Assembly (NCBI GenBank): GCA_965261795.1
Contig: OZ253476.1
Span: forward strand, 4,340,001-4,404,000
Direction: 5' to 3'
Length of the DNA: 64,000 bases
DNA from: CBDCFV01 sp965261795
GTDB taxonomy: Bacteria > Chloroflexota > Dehalococcoidia > Lucifugimonadales > UBA3495
Shown here: in pieces, positions 17,847 through 27,257 of the stretch
How positions within the stretch are numbered: the first letter of the stretch is position 1
How the letters are laid out: the number at the start of each line of letters is the position of its first letter
Translations under genes and position numbers: made by a program
Notes under the pieces: model-generated
The model's database searches: none
What the model was told of the DNA's origin: nothing
Seen by the model: only the letters and a program-made list of their open reading frames with translations

Positions 17847-18690
17847 GCTGAATTTGGCCTTGGAGGTGTTGGGCAAGCGGTCAGATGGGTACCATGAGGT
17901 GCGGACCGTGATGCAGACCATAGACTTGGCTGACAAACTGATGCTGCGGCCCGCCAACGACATCAGCGTCCAGTGTACCGAGGCCGCGTTAAACGGCCAC
18001 GACAACTTTGTCTGGAAGGCGGCGACGGCTCTGGCCAAGCACGGAAACGGTGTGCCCAAGGCTGAAATTTTCCTGGAAAAGCACATCCCTGTCGCAATGG
18101 GCCTGGGCGGCGGCAGCAGCGACGCGGCGGCGGCGATAACGTCTCTGAACCGTCTGTGGGACCTTCGTCTGTCAGCCAACGAATTGGCTCTTGTCGCGGC
18201 GGAAGTGGGGTCAGACGTAACTTTCTTTATCGCTGGCGGGACCGCATTGGCGAGCGGGCGGGGAGAACAAATTTCGCCGATGGCGCCGCTGCCCGACACG
18301 ACAGTGACTCTGGTTTGTCCCAACATCGAAATCACTGATAAAACGGCCCGCCTGTATTCACGCCTCACCCCGGCACATTTCAGCGATGGATCACGCACAG
18401 ACCGCATGGTAGAAAACCTTAAAGCCGGGGAATCCGTATCAGATATACAGTACAACGTTTTCGAGGAAGTAGCCTTTGACGCCTTCCCATGGTTGGCAAG
18501 ATTAAGCGACCGCCTGATTGCGGCGACGGGGAAAGTACCCCACCTTTCAGGCGCGGGCCCGGCGTTGTATTTCTTGCCTTCGACCAAAGACGAATATCAG
18601 ACAGTATCCGACGCCTTGCAACCTTGTGAAGCGCGGGTATACCTTGTACAGACCGTCGACTGTGGCCACTTGACGCCGGCGCCCGGCTGA
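17824..18690 (+). CDS. ispE: 4-diphosphocytidyl-2-C-methyl-D-erythritol kinase
   Basis: The 288-residue GHMP kinase catalyses the ATP-dependent phosphorylation step of the non-mevalonate (MEP) isoprenoid pathway. It shows the N-terminal AYAKLNLAL with catalytic Lys, the ATP-binding GLGGGSSDAAA loop, and a late LSGAGPALYFL. It starts with TTG 17824 inside the end of rsmA, so the two are probably co-translated; rsmA-ispE adjacency is common in bacteria. The C-terminus is of normal length for IspE. Confidence 0.93.
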   Translation: MELLAYAKLNLALEVLGKRSDGYHEVRTVMQTIDLADKLMLRPANDISVQCTEAALNGHDNFVWKAATALAKHGNGVPKAEIFLEKHIPVAMGLGGGSSDAAAAITSLNRLWDLRLSANELALVAAEVGSDVTFFIAGGTALASGRGEQISPMAPLPDTTVTLVCPNIEITDKTARLYSRLTPAHFSDGSRTDRMVENLKAGESVSDIQYNVFEEVAFDAFPWLARLSDRLIAATGKVPHLSGAGPALYFLPSTKDEYQTVSDALQPCEARVYLVQTVDCGHLTPAPG

Positions 18691-18724
18691 GTCGATGTAT
18701 TTTACGAACTCAGAGAGCTAGCCA

Positions 18725-19606
18725 ATGGATGTTTTGGCCGCAATAAGTATAGGCATGGGCCCCAACCTTATTCAGACCGCCGGTTTTGTGCTGGCGTGGC
18801 ACGGCATTTTCACTTTCGTCGCTGTCGCAGTCGCGGTGTTCCTGGCAGCCAGCTGGGGACGTCGAGAAGGCTTGAATGCAGACGCCATATACTCGGTTTC
18901 CCTATGGGCCATCATTGGCGGCATCGTGGGCGCCCGGGTGATCCACGTTATTGACTTCTGGGAGATTTACAGCAGCAATTTCATGCGGGCGTTCTTCATC
19001 TGGGAAGGCGGCGTCGCTATCTATGGCGCTGTCCTGGGCGGCTTCGTCGGCGGGGGGCTGTACATCATCATCCGCAACTCGGACCAGTTCCTGGCCTTTG
19101 GGGGGGCGTTACGCAAGGTTCTCCCAATCTTTCCCAAGCCTGACAAGGCGCCGCTTCCGGGGATTGGGCACTTGGCGGACGTCGTCGCCCCGGCGCTGTT
19201 GATTGCCATGGCTATAGGGAGAATCGGCGACATAATCAATGGAGAGCACTTCGCCAAGGCTACGTCGCTGCCTTGGGGCTTCGTTTACACCAATTCTGAG
19301 AGCTTGGGTTTCGGCAGGCCCATCTCTCACCCCGCAGTAGCCTATGAGTTACTGTTTGACTTGGCGCTGGCGGCCGTCATCTGGCCGTTGCGAAACCGGC
19401 TGCGTCCCAGAGGCATGTTCTTTGTGCTGTACGGAGCGTTGTACTCTATTGGCAGGTTCTTCCTGAGTTTCTTGCGGGTGGAGTCTCAGACCTACTTCGA
19501 CTTCCTGAACCAAGCGCAGGTCTTGGCTTTGATCGTGATTGTAGTGGCAGTCCCTCTATTGGTGTTCAAGGCCCAGATCGTGAGGCCCGGCGCTAGGGAA
19601 GAGTAG
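18725..19606 (+). CDS. lgt: Prolipoprotein diacylglyceryl transferase
   Basis: The 293-residue membrane enzyme transfers diacylglycerol from phosphatidylglycerol to the lipobox cysteine of prolipoproteins. About seven hydrophobic segments are visible. Family landmarks include the N-terminal WHG (LAWHGIF), the substrate region GGVAIYGAVLGG, and GRIGDIINGEHFA, which holds the conserved Lgt signature (GRxGNFINGE-like, with D for N). A later RPISHPAVAYELL follows. It would process the VWA lipoprotein and the betaine-type binding protein in this window. It lies 34 bases after ispE, so rsmA-ispE-lgt may form one unit. Confidence 0.93.
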   Translation: MDVLAAISIGMGPNLIQTAGFVLAWHGIFTFVAVAVAVFLAASWGRREGLNADAIYSVSLWAIIGGIVGARVIHVIDFWEIYSSNFMRAFFIWEGGVAIYGAVLGGFVGGGLYIIIRNSDQFLAFGGALRKVLPIFPKPDKAPLPGIGHLADVVAPALLIAMAIGRIGDIINGEHFAKATSLPWGFVYTNSESLGFGRPISHPAVAYELLFDLALAAVIWPLRNRLRPRGMFFVLYGALYSIGRFFLSFLRVESQTYFDFLNQAQVLALIVIVVAVPLLVFKAQIVRPGAREE

Positions 19607-19653
19607 GCAGCCACAGCCCTCGGCGGCGGATGTTCCGGTGGGGAGGAAGGCGT

Positions 19654-20907
19654 TCAGCAGTCCCGGTCGCAATTGGCAAAGATCAACACCGAATTGTGAC
19701 CGCCGAAGCCGAAGGAATTACTCATGGCCACGTTGACTTTGTGGTTCCTCGACTTGTTGGGAGTGTAGTCAAGGTCGCACCCCGGTTCCGGCTCCCTCAG
19801 GTTGATCGTGGGCGGGACGATACCGTTCCGGATGGACATTATGCAGACCGCTGCCTCCAGCGCGCCGCCGGCTCCCAGCAGATGCCCCGTCATAGATTTG
19901 GTGGAACTCAGAGGCAGTCCATAGGCGTGTTCTCCCAAGGCAAGCTTGATAGCCTTGGTTTCCTGCCTGTCGTTCAGCGGGGTAGAGGTGCCATGGGCAT
20001 TGACGTAGTCCACGTCGGCGGGCCTTATATTAGCGGACTCCATCGCCAGCTTCATGGCGTGGGCCGCGCTTTCCCCTGCGGGCCCCGGCTCGGTCAGGTG
20101 ATGCGCGTCGGATGTTGCGCCGTAGCCGCGTAGCTCGGCCAAGGGCGTTGCGCCCCTCTCTTCGGCGTGGCTTTCACTTTCCAGCACCAGCACGGCCGCG
20201 CCTTCAGCCATCACGAACCCGTCGCGATGAAGATCGAATGGCCGGCTTGCCTGTTTAGGGTCTTCATTGAACCTGGACAGGGCGCGCATGGAATTAAACC
20301 CCGCTATGGCTATGGGAGTGATGGATGCTTCGCTGCCGCCGGCGAGGATAACGTCCTCTTTGCCGCGGCGTATAAGTTCCCAGCCTTGGCCCAGGGCATC
20401 TGCGCCGCTGGAGCACGAGGAAACCGGGCAGTAATTAGCTCCCATAGCTCCGGTAACCATAGAGACTTGGGCGGAAGCCATGTCTCCCAGCATCATGGGG
20501 ACCAGAAATGGGCTGACGCGCCGGGGGCCTCGCTCGCTTAGCACATCGAACTGTTGAGACAGGGTGAGAATACCACCGATGGCGCTGCCTATAATGACGC
20601 CTACCCTGTAGGGGTCGCCTTCCTTGGGGTCCAGATCTGCTTGGCGGCAGGCCTCTTGCGCGGCGGCGGCGGCCATTTGGGCAAACCGGTCCATGCGGCG
20701 GGCCTCTTTTCTGTCCAGGTAACGCTCGCCATCGAACCCTTTGACCTCGCCCGCGAATCGAGTGTCGAAACTCTCCGCGTCAAAGGCGGTGATAAAATCG
20801 ATACCCGAATTTCCCTTCACCAGATTGTCCCACGTTGAAGCAACGTCCAACCCCAAGGGGCTGATAATCCCCATTCCGGTGACGAAAACGCGGCGGAATA
20901 TGCTCAT
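19654..20907 (-). CDS. fabF: 3-oxoacyl-ACP synthase II
   Basis: The 417-residue KAS II elongates fatty acids by condensing acyl-enzyme with malonyl-ACP. The N-terminus RRVFVTGMGIISPLG is diagnostic. The nucleophile is Cys165 in SSCSSGADA, where most homologues read TACASG, and the two catalytic His lie in NAHGTSTPLND and TGHLLGAGG with the Lys in STKSMTGH. The C-terminal SFGFGGHNSVLIF is typical. No acpP or fabD is adjacent. The gene converges with lgt, leaving 47 bases between the stops. Confidence 0.94.
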   Translation of the reverse strand: MSIFRRVFVTGMGIISPLGLDVASTWDNLVKGNSGIDFITAFDAESFDTRFAGEVKGFDGERYLDRKEARRMDRFAQMAAAAAQEACRQADLDPKEGDPYRVGVIIGSAIGGILTLSQQFDVLSERGPRRVSPFLVPMMLGDMASAQVSMVTGAMGANYCPVSSCSSGADALGQGWELIRRGKEDVILAGGSEASITPIAIAGFNSMRALSRFNEDPKQASRPFDLHRDGFVMAEGAAVLVLESESHAEERGATPLAELRGYGATSDAHHLTEPGPAGESAAHAMKLAMESANIRPADVDYVNAHGTSTPLNDRQETKAIKLALGEHAYGLPLSSTKSMTGHLLGAGGALEAAVCIMSIRNGIVPPTINLREPEPGCDLDYTPNKSRNHKVNVAMSNSFGFGGHNSVLIFANCDRDC

Positions 20908-21141
20908 GTTATTCCCAGCAGTTCAAATTAGGCAGACGGACAGTTGTCTATGTTTGCGTTCCCAAAGGGGGGCGTCCAGTACTTGGCGCAGACGAGGCCA
21001 CCAAGGATTAAGGCCTTGAAGCAAGCAGTGGTATACAAAATAGAAGACACGGCCCAAACGTAGATTACTCCCCCTGTCACAAGTCCGGCTTGGTCAGAGG
21101 TACGTCCCGAATTTTCGTGCCAGCCGTTATCCCGGCGAGGT

Positions 21142-22944
21142 TCAGTCCTGATTAATGGTGTTACGGCGCGGTTCTGTCATCACGTTGTTGACGATTTCGC
21201 TGAGCTCGTTGATGCGGAGCGAAACTGTCGCCTCCAACTCTTTGCTACCGGCGTTGACGGGCGCAGACAGAGCAACTAAGGAATCGGTTAGTTCGGTAAT
21301 CTTTGCGCCGATGTTGTCCACAACCTCGCGGCGGGCGTTGGCCAGAGGTTGAGACACGGACCGAAGCTTGTCCGCCAATTCCCCCACCCGTTGGGACAAA
21401 CTCTCCCCGAATTCCAAGCCAGCCATCGACACTGGGTCCGACCAACTGCGCAGGTTTTCCGTGGCGTCGGTCAACCGGGCGCTGATGCTGTCGCCCAGGT
21501 CACGGCTGGTGGTGGCCAAACGCAGCCGATAGGTGCGCAAGATGCGGAAAATACGCCGGTAGAGATCATCCACCGGGGCCAGCTTGGCTGAATAACGGTC
21601 GAACAACTCCCGGCTTTCCGCCATGGACCACCGCTCGTCCCAGTGGACGAACTGGCGTCCGGTGTACAAGTGGTAGGGCCGCATCTTCCCTTCAGGAAGG
21701 AGGTCACCGTTCTCATCCAAAGGCGGCAAGCTGTCCCAGTTGGAAGTCGCGGGCAATGGAGTCAACAGGTTTACGGTCTGGTACTTGCTGACTTGGGTGA
21801 CCCACTCGGCCAAGTCCATAATGCTCTCTTCGGTATCGAAGGGCAGGCCGATAATGGTCATCGCCACTACGGAAAACCCCAACTCGTTAAGGGTCACCAA
21901 GTCCTTGTGCATTTGACCGGGTTCCTGGCGTTTTTTGACCAGCTTGAGGTTCTCCGCATTGTCCGACTCAACGCCGATGTACGCCATTTTGATGTTGGCG
22001 TCTGTCATAGCGTTGGCTAACTCGGCGTCCTGTCCGATCTCAGCCCTGGCTTGACAGATCATGTACATGTCGTCGGTGTGACCCTTCCAAGCCTGCAGGC
22101 GGGCCAGCCGCTCGTTGCGGTATTTGACCGCCCGGAGCGGCGGCGGGTGCAGGTCATCGGAGATGAACACTTGGAATTTGCCGTTGCGTGAGCTATGAAT
22201 CAGTCCATCGGCAGCCAGTTCACGCAGTTGGGTCAGCCGCTTGATTTCCGTGTCCCTTGAAATCAAGCGGTATCCGAGGAACTGCTGGATTACTTGACAA
22301 TAAGTGCAACTCTCGGTGCAGCCCCTGACGGTCTCCAACACCCCGCCGGCCATCGGGTTCGCCGGGGTAAGGTCTCTGATAGACCTGAAGTCGGGCAGTT
22401 CTACGAAGTCCGGGTCCACTAGGCCGGCGCGCCGCGTCTGGACCACGTGGCCGTCTTCCAAGTAACTTATACCCGGCATTTTGCCAAGGTAAGCCTCGCG
22501 CTCACCTTGCTTGTAAGACAGCAGGATGTCGCAAAGCTGGCCAATGATGTCCTCGCCTTCCCGTTGAACTATGACATCGAAATGGCCGTTGTCAAAAGCT
22601 TCCTGGCTGAGAGGGCCCATCTGAGGCCCGCCGCCGATGGTGATGATGTCCGGATGGTATTGCTTGGCTTGCCGCGCGACCTGGTACCCTCGGGGGGCCT
22701 CGTTAATCAGGGCGGTGACCATCAGTATGTCCACCCCGTCCAAGTCTTTATCCGGGTCGATTACGCCGCAGCGGTCTTCGAACCAGATTTCCCGGTCGTA
22801 CAGGTATTCGCCTTCCCACTGGGCAAGCGCCCCGGACAGGAACAACATCCCCTGCCGCGGGATGGCGATGTATTCAAAATTGCCGCCGGTGGATGCCGGT
22901 TGAAGAAGCACTACCCGCTTAATCTTAGATGTCGTCGTTGCCAT
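21142..22944 (-). CDS. B12-binding-domain radical SAM protein with 29-residue tail repeats
   Basis: The N-terminal third resembles a cobalamin-binding Rossmann domain (ITIGGGPQMGPLS), followed by a radical SAM core with the cluster motif CTESCTYC (Cys209, 213, 216) at about 195-430. The B12-radical SAM class does methylations and ring rearrangements. The function is not assignable here. The last 120 residues are unusual: four consecutive 29-residue units (480-508, 509-537, 538-566, 567-595) share a pattern of S-(I/L/V)-S-x-(R/K)-(I/L/V)-x-(D/E)-(L/A)-x-(D/E)-x-L and usually a closing S-x-P. They look like amphipathic helices for oligomerisation or membrane contact. GGAGGAG precedes the ATG. 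Confidence 0.82.
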   Translation of the reverse strand: MATTTSKIKRVVLLQPASTGGNFEYIAIPRQGMLFLSGALAQWEGEYLYDREIWFEDRCGVIDPDKDLDGVDILMVTALINEAPRGYQVARQAKQYHPDIITIGGGPQMGPLSQEAFDNGHFDVIVQREGEDIIGQLCDILLSYKQGEREAYLGKMPGISYLEDGHVVQTRRAGLVDPDFVELPDFRSIRDLTPANPMAGGVLETVRGCTESCTYCQVIQQFLGYRLISRDTEIKRLTQLRELAADGLIHSSRNGKFQVFISDDLHPPPLRAVKYRNERLARLQAWKGHTDDMYMICQARAEIGQDAELANAMTDANIKMAYIGVESDNAENLKLVKKRQEPGQMHKDLVTLNELGFSVVAMTIIGLPFDTEESIMDLAEWVTQVSKYQTVNLLTPLPATSNWDSLPPLDENGDLLPEGKMRPYHLYTGRQFVHWDERWSMAESRELFDRYSAKLAPVDDLYRRIFRILRTYRLRLATTSRDLGDSISARLTDATENLRSWSDPVSMAGLEFGESLSQRVGELADKLRSVSQPLANARREVVDNIGAKITELTDSLVALSAPVNAGSKELEATVSLRINELSEIVNNVMTEPRRNTINQD

Positions 22945-23305
22945 TACTCCTCCAATAGTCCCACAACAAGAACCCCGCGATACCTTCTGTTGGTAATCAA
23001 GGGAGGTACGCTGTCAAACCCACCCATTCACTCGTACCTTTCGCCCAACCCTATCACGGGCGGACTAATCCCATATTATACCTCAACACATGGGCAAATA
23101 ATACTATACATCCGATTACGAGTGTGACTAAAAGTAGTTGGGGCGAGACTGTCTGAATCAGGATTTTCAGGATTGAAGGATTAGCAGGATGAAAAGCCCT
23201 TATCTTGAGAATCCTGAAATCCGGTAAATTCTGATTAAGACAATTACACCAAGTGGCGAATGTACCATCCCTGATATTCCAACTACTTTTGATCACACCC
23301 TCCGA
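22945..23305. other. Gene-free stretch holding one dispersed repeat
   Basis: This 361-bp region lies between the radical SAM and CoxL-type genes. Apart from the inverted copy of the CTGAATCAGGA repeat at 23149-23246 I see no gene. Confidence 0.5.
23149..23246 (-). repeat. CTGAATCAGGA dispersed repeat, inverted copy
   Basis: About 98 bp, reverse-complementary to the units inside 26022-26125 and 26300-26403. The ends are near-inverted (CTGAATCAGGA / aatTCTGATTaag). A fragment of one end recurs at 31027-31040. Confidence 0.65.
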
Positions 23306-25624
23306 TTACTCCTCCGCCATCGCTTCCAGTACCGCCCCCGGCGACATGGGAAGCTTCGCCATCCGGACGCCCGCGGCTCTGTAAATGGCGTTGGCGAGGG
23401 CCGGCACCGGCGGGATGATAGAGACCTCGCCCACGCCCCTGACTCCGGTGGGATGCCCAGGGTTGGGCACCTCAACCAACTGGGTGTCTATCATCGGCAA
23501 GTCGGTGCTGGTAGGGATGCGGTAATCCAGCAGCGTGGAGTTGAGCATCCGGCCTTGATCGTCGAAAAAGTATTCCTCATTCAACGCCCAGCCGATGCCC
23601 TGTACTGCTCCGCCCTGCATTTGGCCTTCCACGTAGCTCGGGTGCACCGCCGTTCCGGGGTCCTGCAACGCAGTGTAGCGGAGGACCTGGGTCTTGCCGG
23701 TGTCCGGGTCGACTTCTACATCAACTATGTGTACGGCAAAGCACGGGCTTTCCCCACCCTGATCGCCCATGGAGCGGCCCACCACCGGCCCTCCGGTTGA
23801 ACCCAGCCGGGCAGCCAATTCCTTAAAGGTTATCCGCAGCTCCGTATCGGACGTGTGCCAGAAGACACCGTCCTCCAGTGTCACGTGTTCCGGCGACACG
23901 TCCCAAATCAGGGCGGCCCGGTCAATCATTTGCGTCTTCACGTCGTTTGCAGCGTCATAACAAGCCCAGCCGGTCTTATAGGCAACGCTGCTTCCGGCGG
24001 TAAAGCCGGTGAATCCGATGCTGTCGGTGTCGCCGACCGACGGGTGAACGTCATCCACTGGAATGCCCAGCACTTCCGCCACGTGCATCGCCACAGCGGT
24101 CCTGGTGCCGCCGATGTCCGGCGACCCCTCGACCAAGCTGACGGTGCCGTCCTGATTTACGTTGGCCACGGCGCAGGCAGGACCGGAGATGTTGAAACAG
24201 ACCCCGGTAGCCACGCCGCGTCCCTTGTTCGGCCCATCCAGAGGCGCGGAGTAATGGGGATGGTCTTTGGCGGCTTGCAGCGTTTCCAAGTAGCCGATGC
24301 GGCGGTAGGGGAGGCCGGTTACCCGCCGGGCGCCCTCGCTGGCGCCGTTCAACAGCCGGAATTCCAACGGGTCCATTTCCAGCTTCTCACACAGTTCGTC
24401 GATAAGGGTCTCGCCGGCAAATCCGGCCGCCGGCCCGCCCGGAGCGCGGTAGGGCGCAACCTTGGGCTTGTTCACCACCACGTCGTAGGCCTCGACCCTG
24501 ACGTTGGCGATGTCGTAGGGGCCGAAAATAAACTGGGTAGCCAGGTTAATGGGGGAGCCCGGATAGGCGCCAGCTTCATAAATGAAGACCGCCTCGGCTG
24601 CGGTTATTCGCCCGTCACTGCTGGCGCCTATTCTGGCCCGGATGTGACCTCCGGACGTAGGCCCGGTCCCCTCGAACTCTTCAGCGCGGGCCAGTGTGAC
24701 CTTGACCGGGCGTCCCGACTTCCTGGAGAGCAACGCAGCGACCGGTTCGATGTAGACGTGCAGTTTGCCCCCGAATCCGCCGCCGATCTCCATGGGCACG
24801 ACCTTTATTCGGGACACGGGGATACCTAGCACCATAGCGGTGAAGTCTCTCATGGCGAAGTGGCCTTGAGAGCTGTCCCAAATGGTGATAGTCCCGTCCT
24901 GGCGCCACATCGCAGTGGCGGTGTGCGGTTCGATGTAGCCCTGATGTACCGTCTTTGTATGAAACTCCCGCTCCACCACAACGTCCGCTTGTTCGAAACC
25001 TTGCTCAATTTCGCCCAGTTGAAACACGAAATGGCTGGCGACGTTGGACGGTTGCGCGTCGTCACCATCGTCAAGCAACCCGCCCGGGCGGAAATACTCC
25101 CCCTCGGAGTGGTAGAGCCTGTCGTGCAGAATGGGCGCGCCGGACGCCATCGCCTCCTTCCCGTCAAGCACTTCCGGCAACACTTCGTAGTCCACTTCGA
25201 TGAGTGACAGGGCTTGTTCGGCAACGTGGGGACTGCCAGCGGCCACCGCCGCTATGGCGTGGCCCCGGTAGAGGGCCTTATCGGCGGCCATGACATTGTT
25301 GCTGAGAAAGCGCGGGTTCAACGCCGACCCCTCGCCAACGTCCACCGGCCTGCCGGAAAGGGTTGGCAGGTCGGCAGACGTAACGACGGCCTTTACTCCC
25401 GGAAGCGCCAATGCCTTGGTCGTATCTATCGACCGGATGCGGGCGTGGGCGTGGGGGCTTCTCAGTATCTTGCCGTACAGCATACCGGGAAGGTTCACGT
25501 CGGCCCCGTAACGGGCTTGGCCGGTTACCTTTTCCAGACCGTCGTGCCGGATGGGGCGTGTGCCGATTACCTTGAAGTTTCCGGGGCCAGTTGCGCCTTG
25601 TTCAGCGGTAGTAGTCATCTTCAT
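23306..25624 (-). CDS. Molybdopterin-binding large subunit, xanthine dehydrogenase/CoxL family
   Basis: The 772-residue protein is a complete large subunit of the xanthine oxidase family. The N-terminal DGLEKVTGQARYGAD and RSPHAHARI are diagnostic of the a/b hammerhead domain. Cofactor-binding stretches GGGFGGK, APYRAPGGP and the C-terminal GVRGVGEVSIIPP with the catalytic-Glu region follow. It oxidises or hydroxylates an aromatic or heterocyclic compound or aldehyde; the substrate is not readable, and the aerobic CO dehydrogenase loop CSFR is not present. No FAD or [2Fe-2S] subunit genes are adjacent, so partners must be elsewhere. Confidence 0.87.
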   Translation of the reverse strand: MKMTTTAEQGATGPGNFKVIGTRPIRHDGLEKVTGQARYGADVNLPGMLYGKILRSPHAHARIRSIDTTKALALPGVKAVVTSADLPTLSGRPVDVGEGSALNPRFLSNNVMAADKALYRGHAIAAVAAGSPHVAEQALSLIEVDYEVLPEVLDGKEAMASGAPILHDRLYHSEGEYFRPGGLLDDGDDAQPSNVASHFVFQLGEIEQGFEQADVVVEREFHTKTVHQGYIEPHTATAMWRQDGTITIWDSSQGHFAMRDFTAMVLGIPVSRIKVVPMEIGGGFGGKLHVYIEPVAALLSRKSGRPVKVTLARAEEFEGTGPTSGGHIRARIGASSDGRITAAEAVFIYEAGAYPGSPINLATQFIFGPYDIANVRVEAYDVVVNKPKVAPYRAPGGPAAGFAGETLIDELCEKLEMDPLEFRLLNGASEGARRVTGLPYRRIGYLETLQAAKDHPHYSAPLDGPNKGRGVATGVCFNISGPACAVANVNQDGTVSLVEGSPDIGGTRTAVAMHVAEVLGIPVDDVHPSVGDTDSIGFTGFTAGSSVAYKTGWACYDAANDVKTQMIDRAALIWDVSPEHVTLEDGVFWHTSDTELRITFKELAARLGSTGGPVVGRSMGDQGGESPCFAVHIVDVEVDPDTGKTQVLRYTALQDPGTAVHPSYVEGQMQGGAVQGIGWALNEEYFFDDQGRMLNSTLLDYRIPTSTDLPMIDTQLVEVPNPGHPTGVRGVGEVSIIPPVPALANAIYRAAGVRMAKLPMSPGAVLEAMAEE

Positions 25625-25902
25625 TCACCTATTGGCCAAAGTGCGTCGCGTATTTGCAAAGCATGGGCCTTTCAGCAGGTTCGTGTTCCCAGCCCATTAT
25701 AGTAGACAATCCGGCAATCTGACGTGCCGTGACGGAGGATGGATAGGGTGTCCGTCAGATTTTCGGCCCCGCAACCAGAGACGTTAAGCAGCCGGTTGGA
25801 TTTTTTAGATCACCGGACATTTACGGACATTTACGGACATTTTGTCTTGGCGCCGGGTTCGGATTTTTCGACAACGCTCCCATTTCCTCTAGTTTCCTCC
25901 CA

Positions 25903-26163
25903 TTTTGCTTCGTTTAGATTAGAGAAGCGTTGAATTTGGTTACGGACCGGGGAACGATATACCAAGCAAGTCTATGATAAAGAAGGGTTGCCCTGGCTGG
26001 GAAGGGGCATGTGTCAGATGTAATTGTCTGAATCAGGATTTACCGGATTTCAGGATTTTCAAGATGGGGCCTTTCATCCTGCTAATCCTTCAATCCTATG
26101 AGTCCTGATTCAAACGGTTGCGTCCCAACCCAATTTCAGTCACACCTGAAGCCATACACTCGA
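25903..26163 (+). repeat. 261-bp direct repeat, copy 1
   Basis: Nearly identical to 26181-26441, with the same length and few substitutions. It runs from TTTTGCTTCGTTTAGATTAG to CCATACACTCGA and contains one complete CTGAATCAGGA repeat at about 26022-26125. Confidence 0.9.
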
Positions 26164-26180
26164 ATGAGCCTTGAATCTGC

Positions 26181-26441
26181 TTTTGCTTCGTTTAGATTAG
26201 AGAAGCGTTAATTTGGTTACGGACCGGGGAACGCTATGCCAGGCAAGTCTATGATAAAGAAGGGTTGCCCTGGCTGGGAAGGGGCATGTGTCAGATGTAA
26301 TTGTCTGAATCAGGATTTACCGGATTTCAGGATTTTCAAGATGGGGGCCTTTCATCCTGATAATCCTTCAATCCTATGAATCCTGATTCAGACGGTTGCG
26401 TCCCAATCCAGTTTCAGTCACACCTGAAGCCATACACTCGA
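26181..26441 (+). repeat. 261-bp direct repeat, copy 2
   Basis: Second unit, starting 278 bases after copy 1. The tag GAGCCTTGAATCTGC follows copy 1 directly (26165-26179). After copy 2 the same tag recurs only at 26518, separated by about 76 extra bases that contain a GGATTCC palindrome. Confidence 0.9.
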
Positions 26442-26487
26442 GGTAGCGTTCCGTTTTAGGCGATCTTTCCAGAGGCGACGGTACGGT

Positions 26488-26514
26488 GGATTCCCGCCTT
26501 CGCGGGAATGACGG
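26488..26514. repeat. GGATTCC...GGAATGACGG palindromic repeat
   Basis: GGATTCCCGCC-TTC-GCGGGAATGACGG hairpin, inserted relative to the duplicated flank of the 261-bp repeat. Confidence 0.7.
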
Positions 26515-26589
26515 TTGGAGCCTTGAATCTGCTGGTAACTGTTAATATGTTGATGGGGCAGCCTTGGCACGCAGAGGAGGCTGGGCATG

Positions 26590-27171
26590 ATGTTTAAATG
26601 GATACGGTCGCGGTGGTTGGTAGCGGTAGCTGCCGTTGTTCTCGTGGCGTTCATTGTTGGGCTGGCCTTCGGACTCTCCGGGGCGGACCGCACGATGGCC
26701 CAGGACGGGTCGACGGACCTGCCGCCACCACCCCCGCACCTGGTGGCAACGCCCGACGGTCCTGTGCCAACGGTGGACAGGACCAAGCGCCCGTTAATAT
26801 TTGAGACGGTGCCTTCAAATGCCGCCGTAGAACGGATGGAAACTACCTCTGAGGAAGGGAAGGATACGGACTCGGCCGCATCGGACGCGGGCAGTTCCAC
26901 CAAGCCCGCAACAGGCAACTATCTCTACCTCCCGAAAATCGACAAGTACTACAGTCTGCCGGACGACGTTGAACTGGAACGACACATTTTATTTGGCACC
27001 TGCATACCCGAAACGCGTTGCCCTGACTTTGCCCTTCTAATCTACCGGAGGGGCGATGCGATAATTGGAATCGACCAGGTGGGGGAGATATTCGAGGACA
27101 TAGGAGAGGGTGCTGACGCGTCGGCGTTCCCGTTCTTCACCGCCAAGGAGGAGCAGGAGGAAGGCAAATGA
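26590..27171 (+). CDS. Exported protein, tandem paralogue 1
   Basis: I do not recognise the family. The 193-residue product has a basic N-terminus (KWIRSRW), one hydrophobic helix at about residues 10-32 and a likely signal cleavage near MAQ-DG, so it is secreted or anchored outside. A Pro-rich linker with PTVDRTKRPLIFETVPSN and a Ser/Thr/Asp stretch lead to a conserved C-terminal domain of about 85 residues: YLYLPxIDxYYxLPDDVE, then GTCIPETRCP with two cysteines, LLIYRRGDAIIGIDQVG, and DASAFPFFT. The acidic tail ends in EEQEEG. ATG 26590 (9 bases after AGGAGG) is conserved in all three copies; ATG 26587 is an alternative. First of three tandem copies. Confidence 0.8.
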   Translation: MFKWIRSRWLVAVAAVVLVAFIVGLAFGLSGADRTMAQDGSTDLPPPPPHLVATPDGPVPTVDRTKRPLIFETVPSNAAVERMETTSEEGKDTDSAASDAGSSTKPATGNYLYLPKIDKYYSLPDDVELERHILFGTCIPETRCPDFALLIYRRGDAIIGIDQVGEIFEDIGEGADASAFPFFTAKEEQEEGK

Positions 27172-27227
27172 TGAGCAGGCGGCTGTTTGAAATGTCTGTA
27201 ATCTTATGGCAGTATCCTGTAGCATAG
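27171..27227 (+). pseudogene. Vestigial 18-codon ORF matching protease start
   Basis: ATG 27171 overlaps the stop of paralogue 1 (TGATG). It reads MSRRLFEMSVILWQYPVA and stops at TAG 27225. Its first 15 bases match the start of the metzincin gene (28495, MSRRL) with one substitution, and a nearly identical ORF follows paralogue 2. It is probably debris of the duplicated junction; a real micropeptide cannot be excluded. Confidence 0.55.
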
Positions 27228-27257
27228 TGTCAATACGTATCGAGGAGGCCGGGTGTG

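Larger units (their letters stand above)
25625..26586. other. 960-bp gene-free stretch built of repeats
   Basis: This region holds the two 261-bp direct repeats, a palindromic repeat, and no supportable gene. TTTACGGACA is repeated at about 25820-25842. It ends with the ribosome site AGGAGG (26575-26580) of the first exported-protein gene. Confidence 0.65.

Noticed and set aside
23855..24829. Long plus-strand frame inside the CoxL-type gene
   Set aside because: Antisense shadow without recognisable motifs, fully covered by a clear gene.
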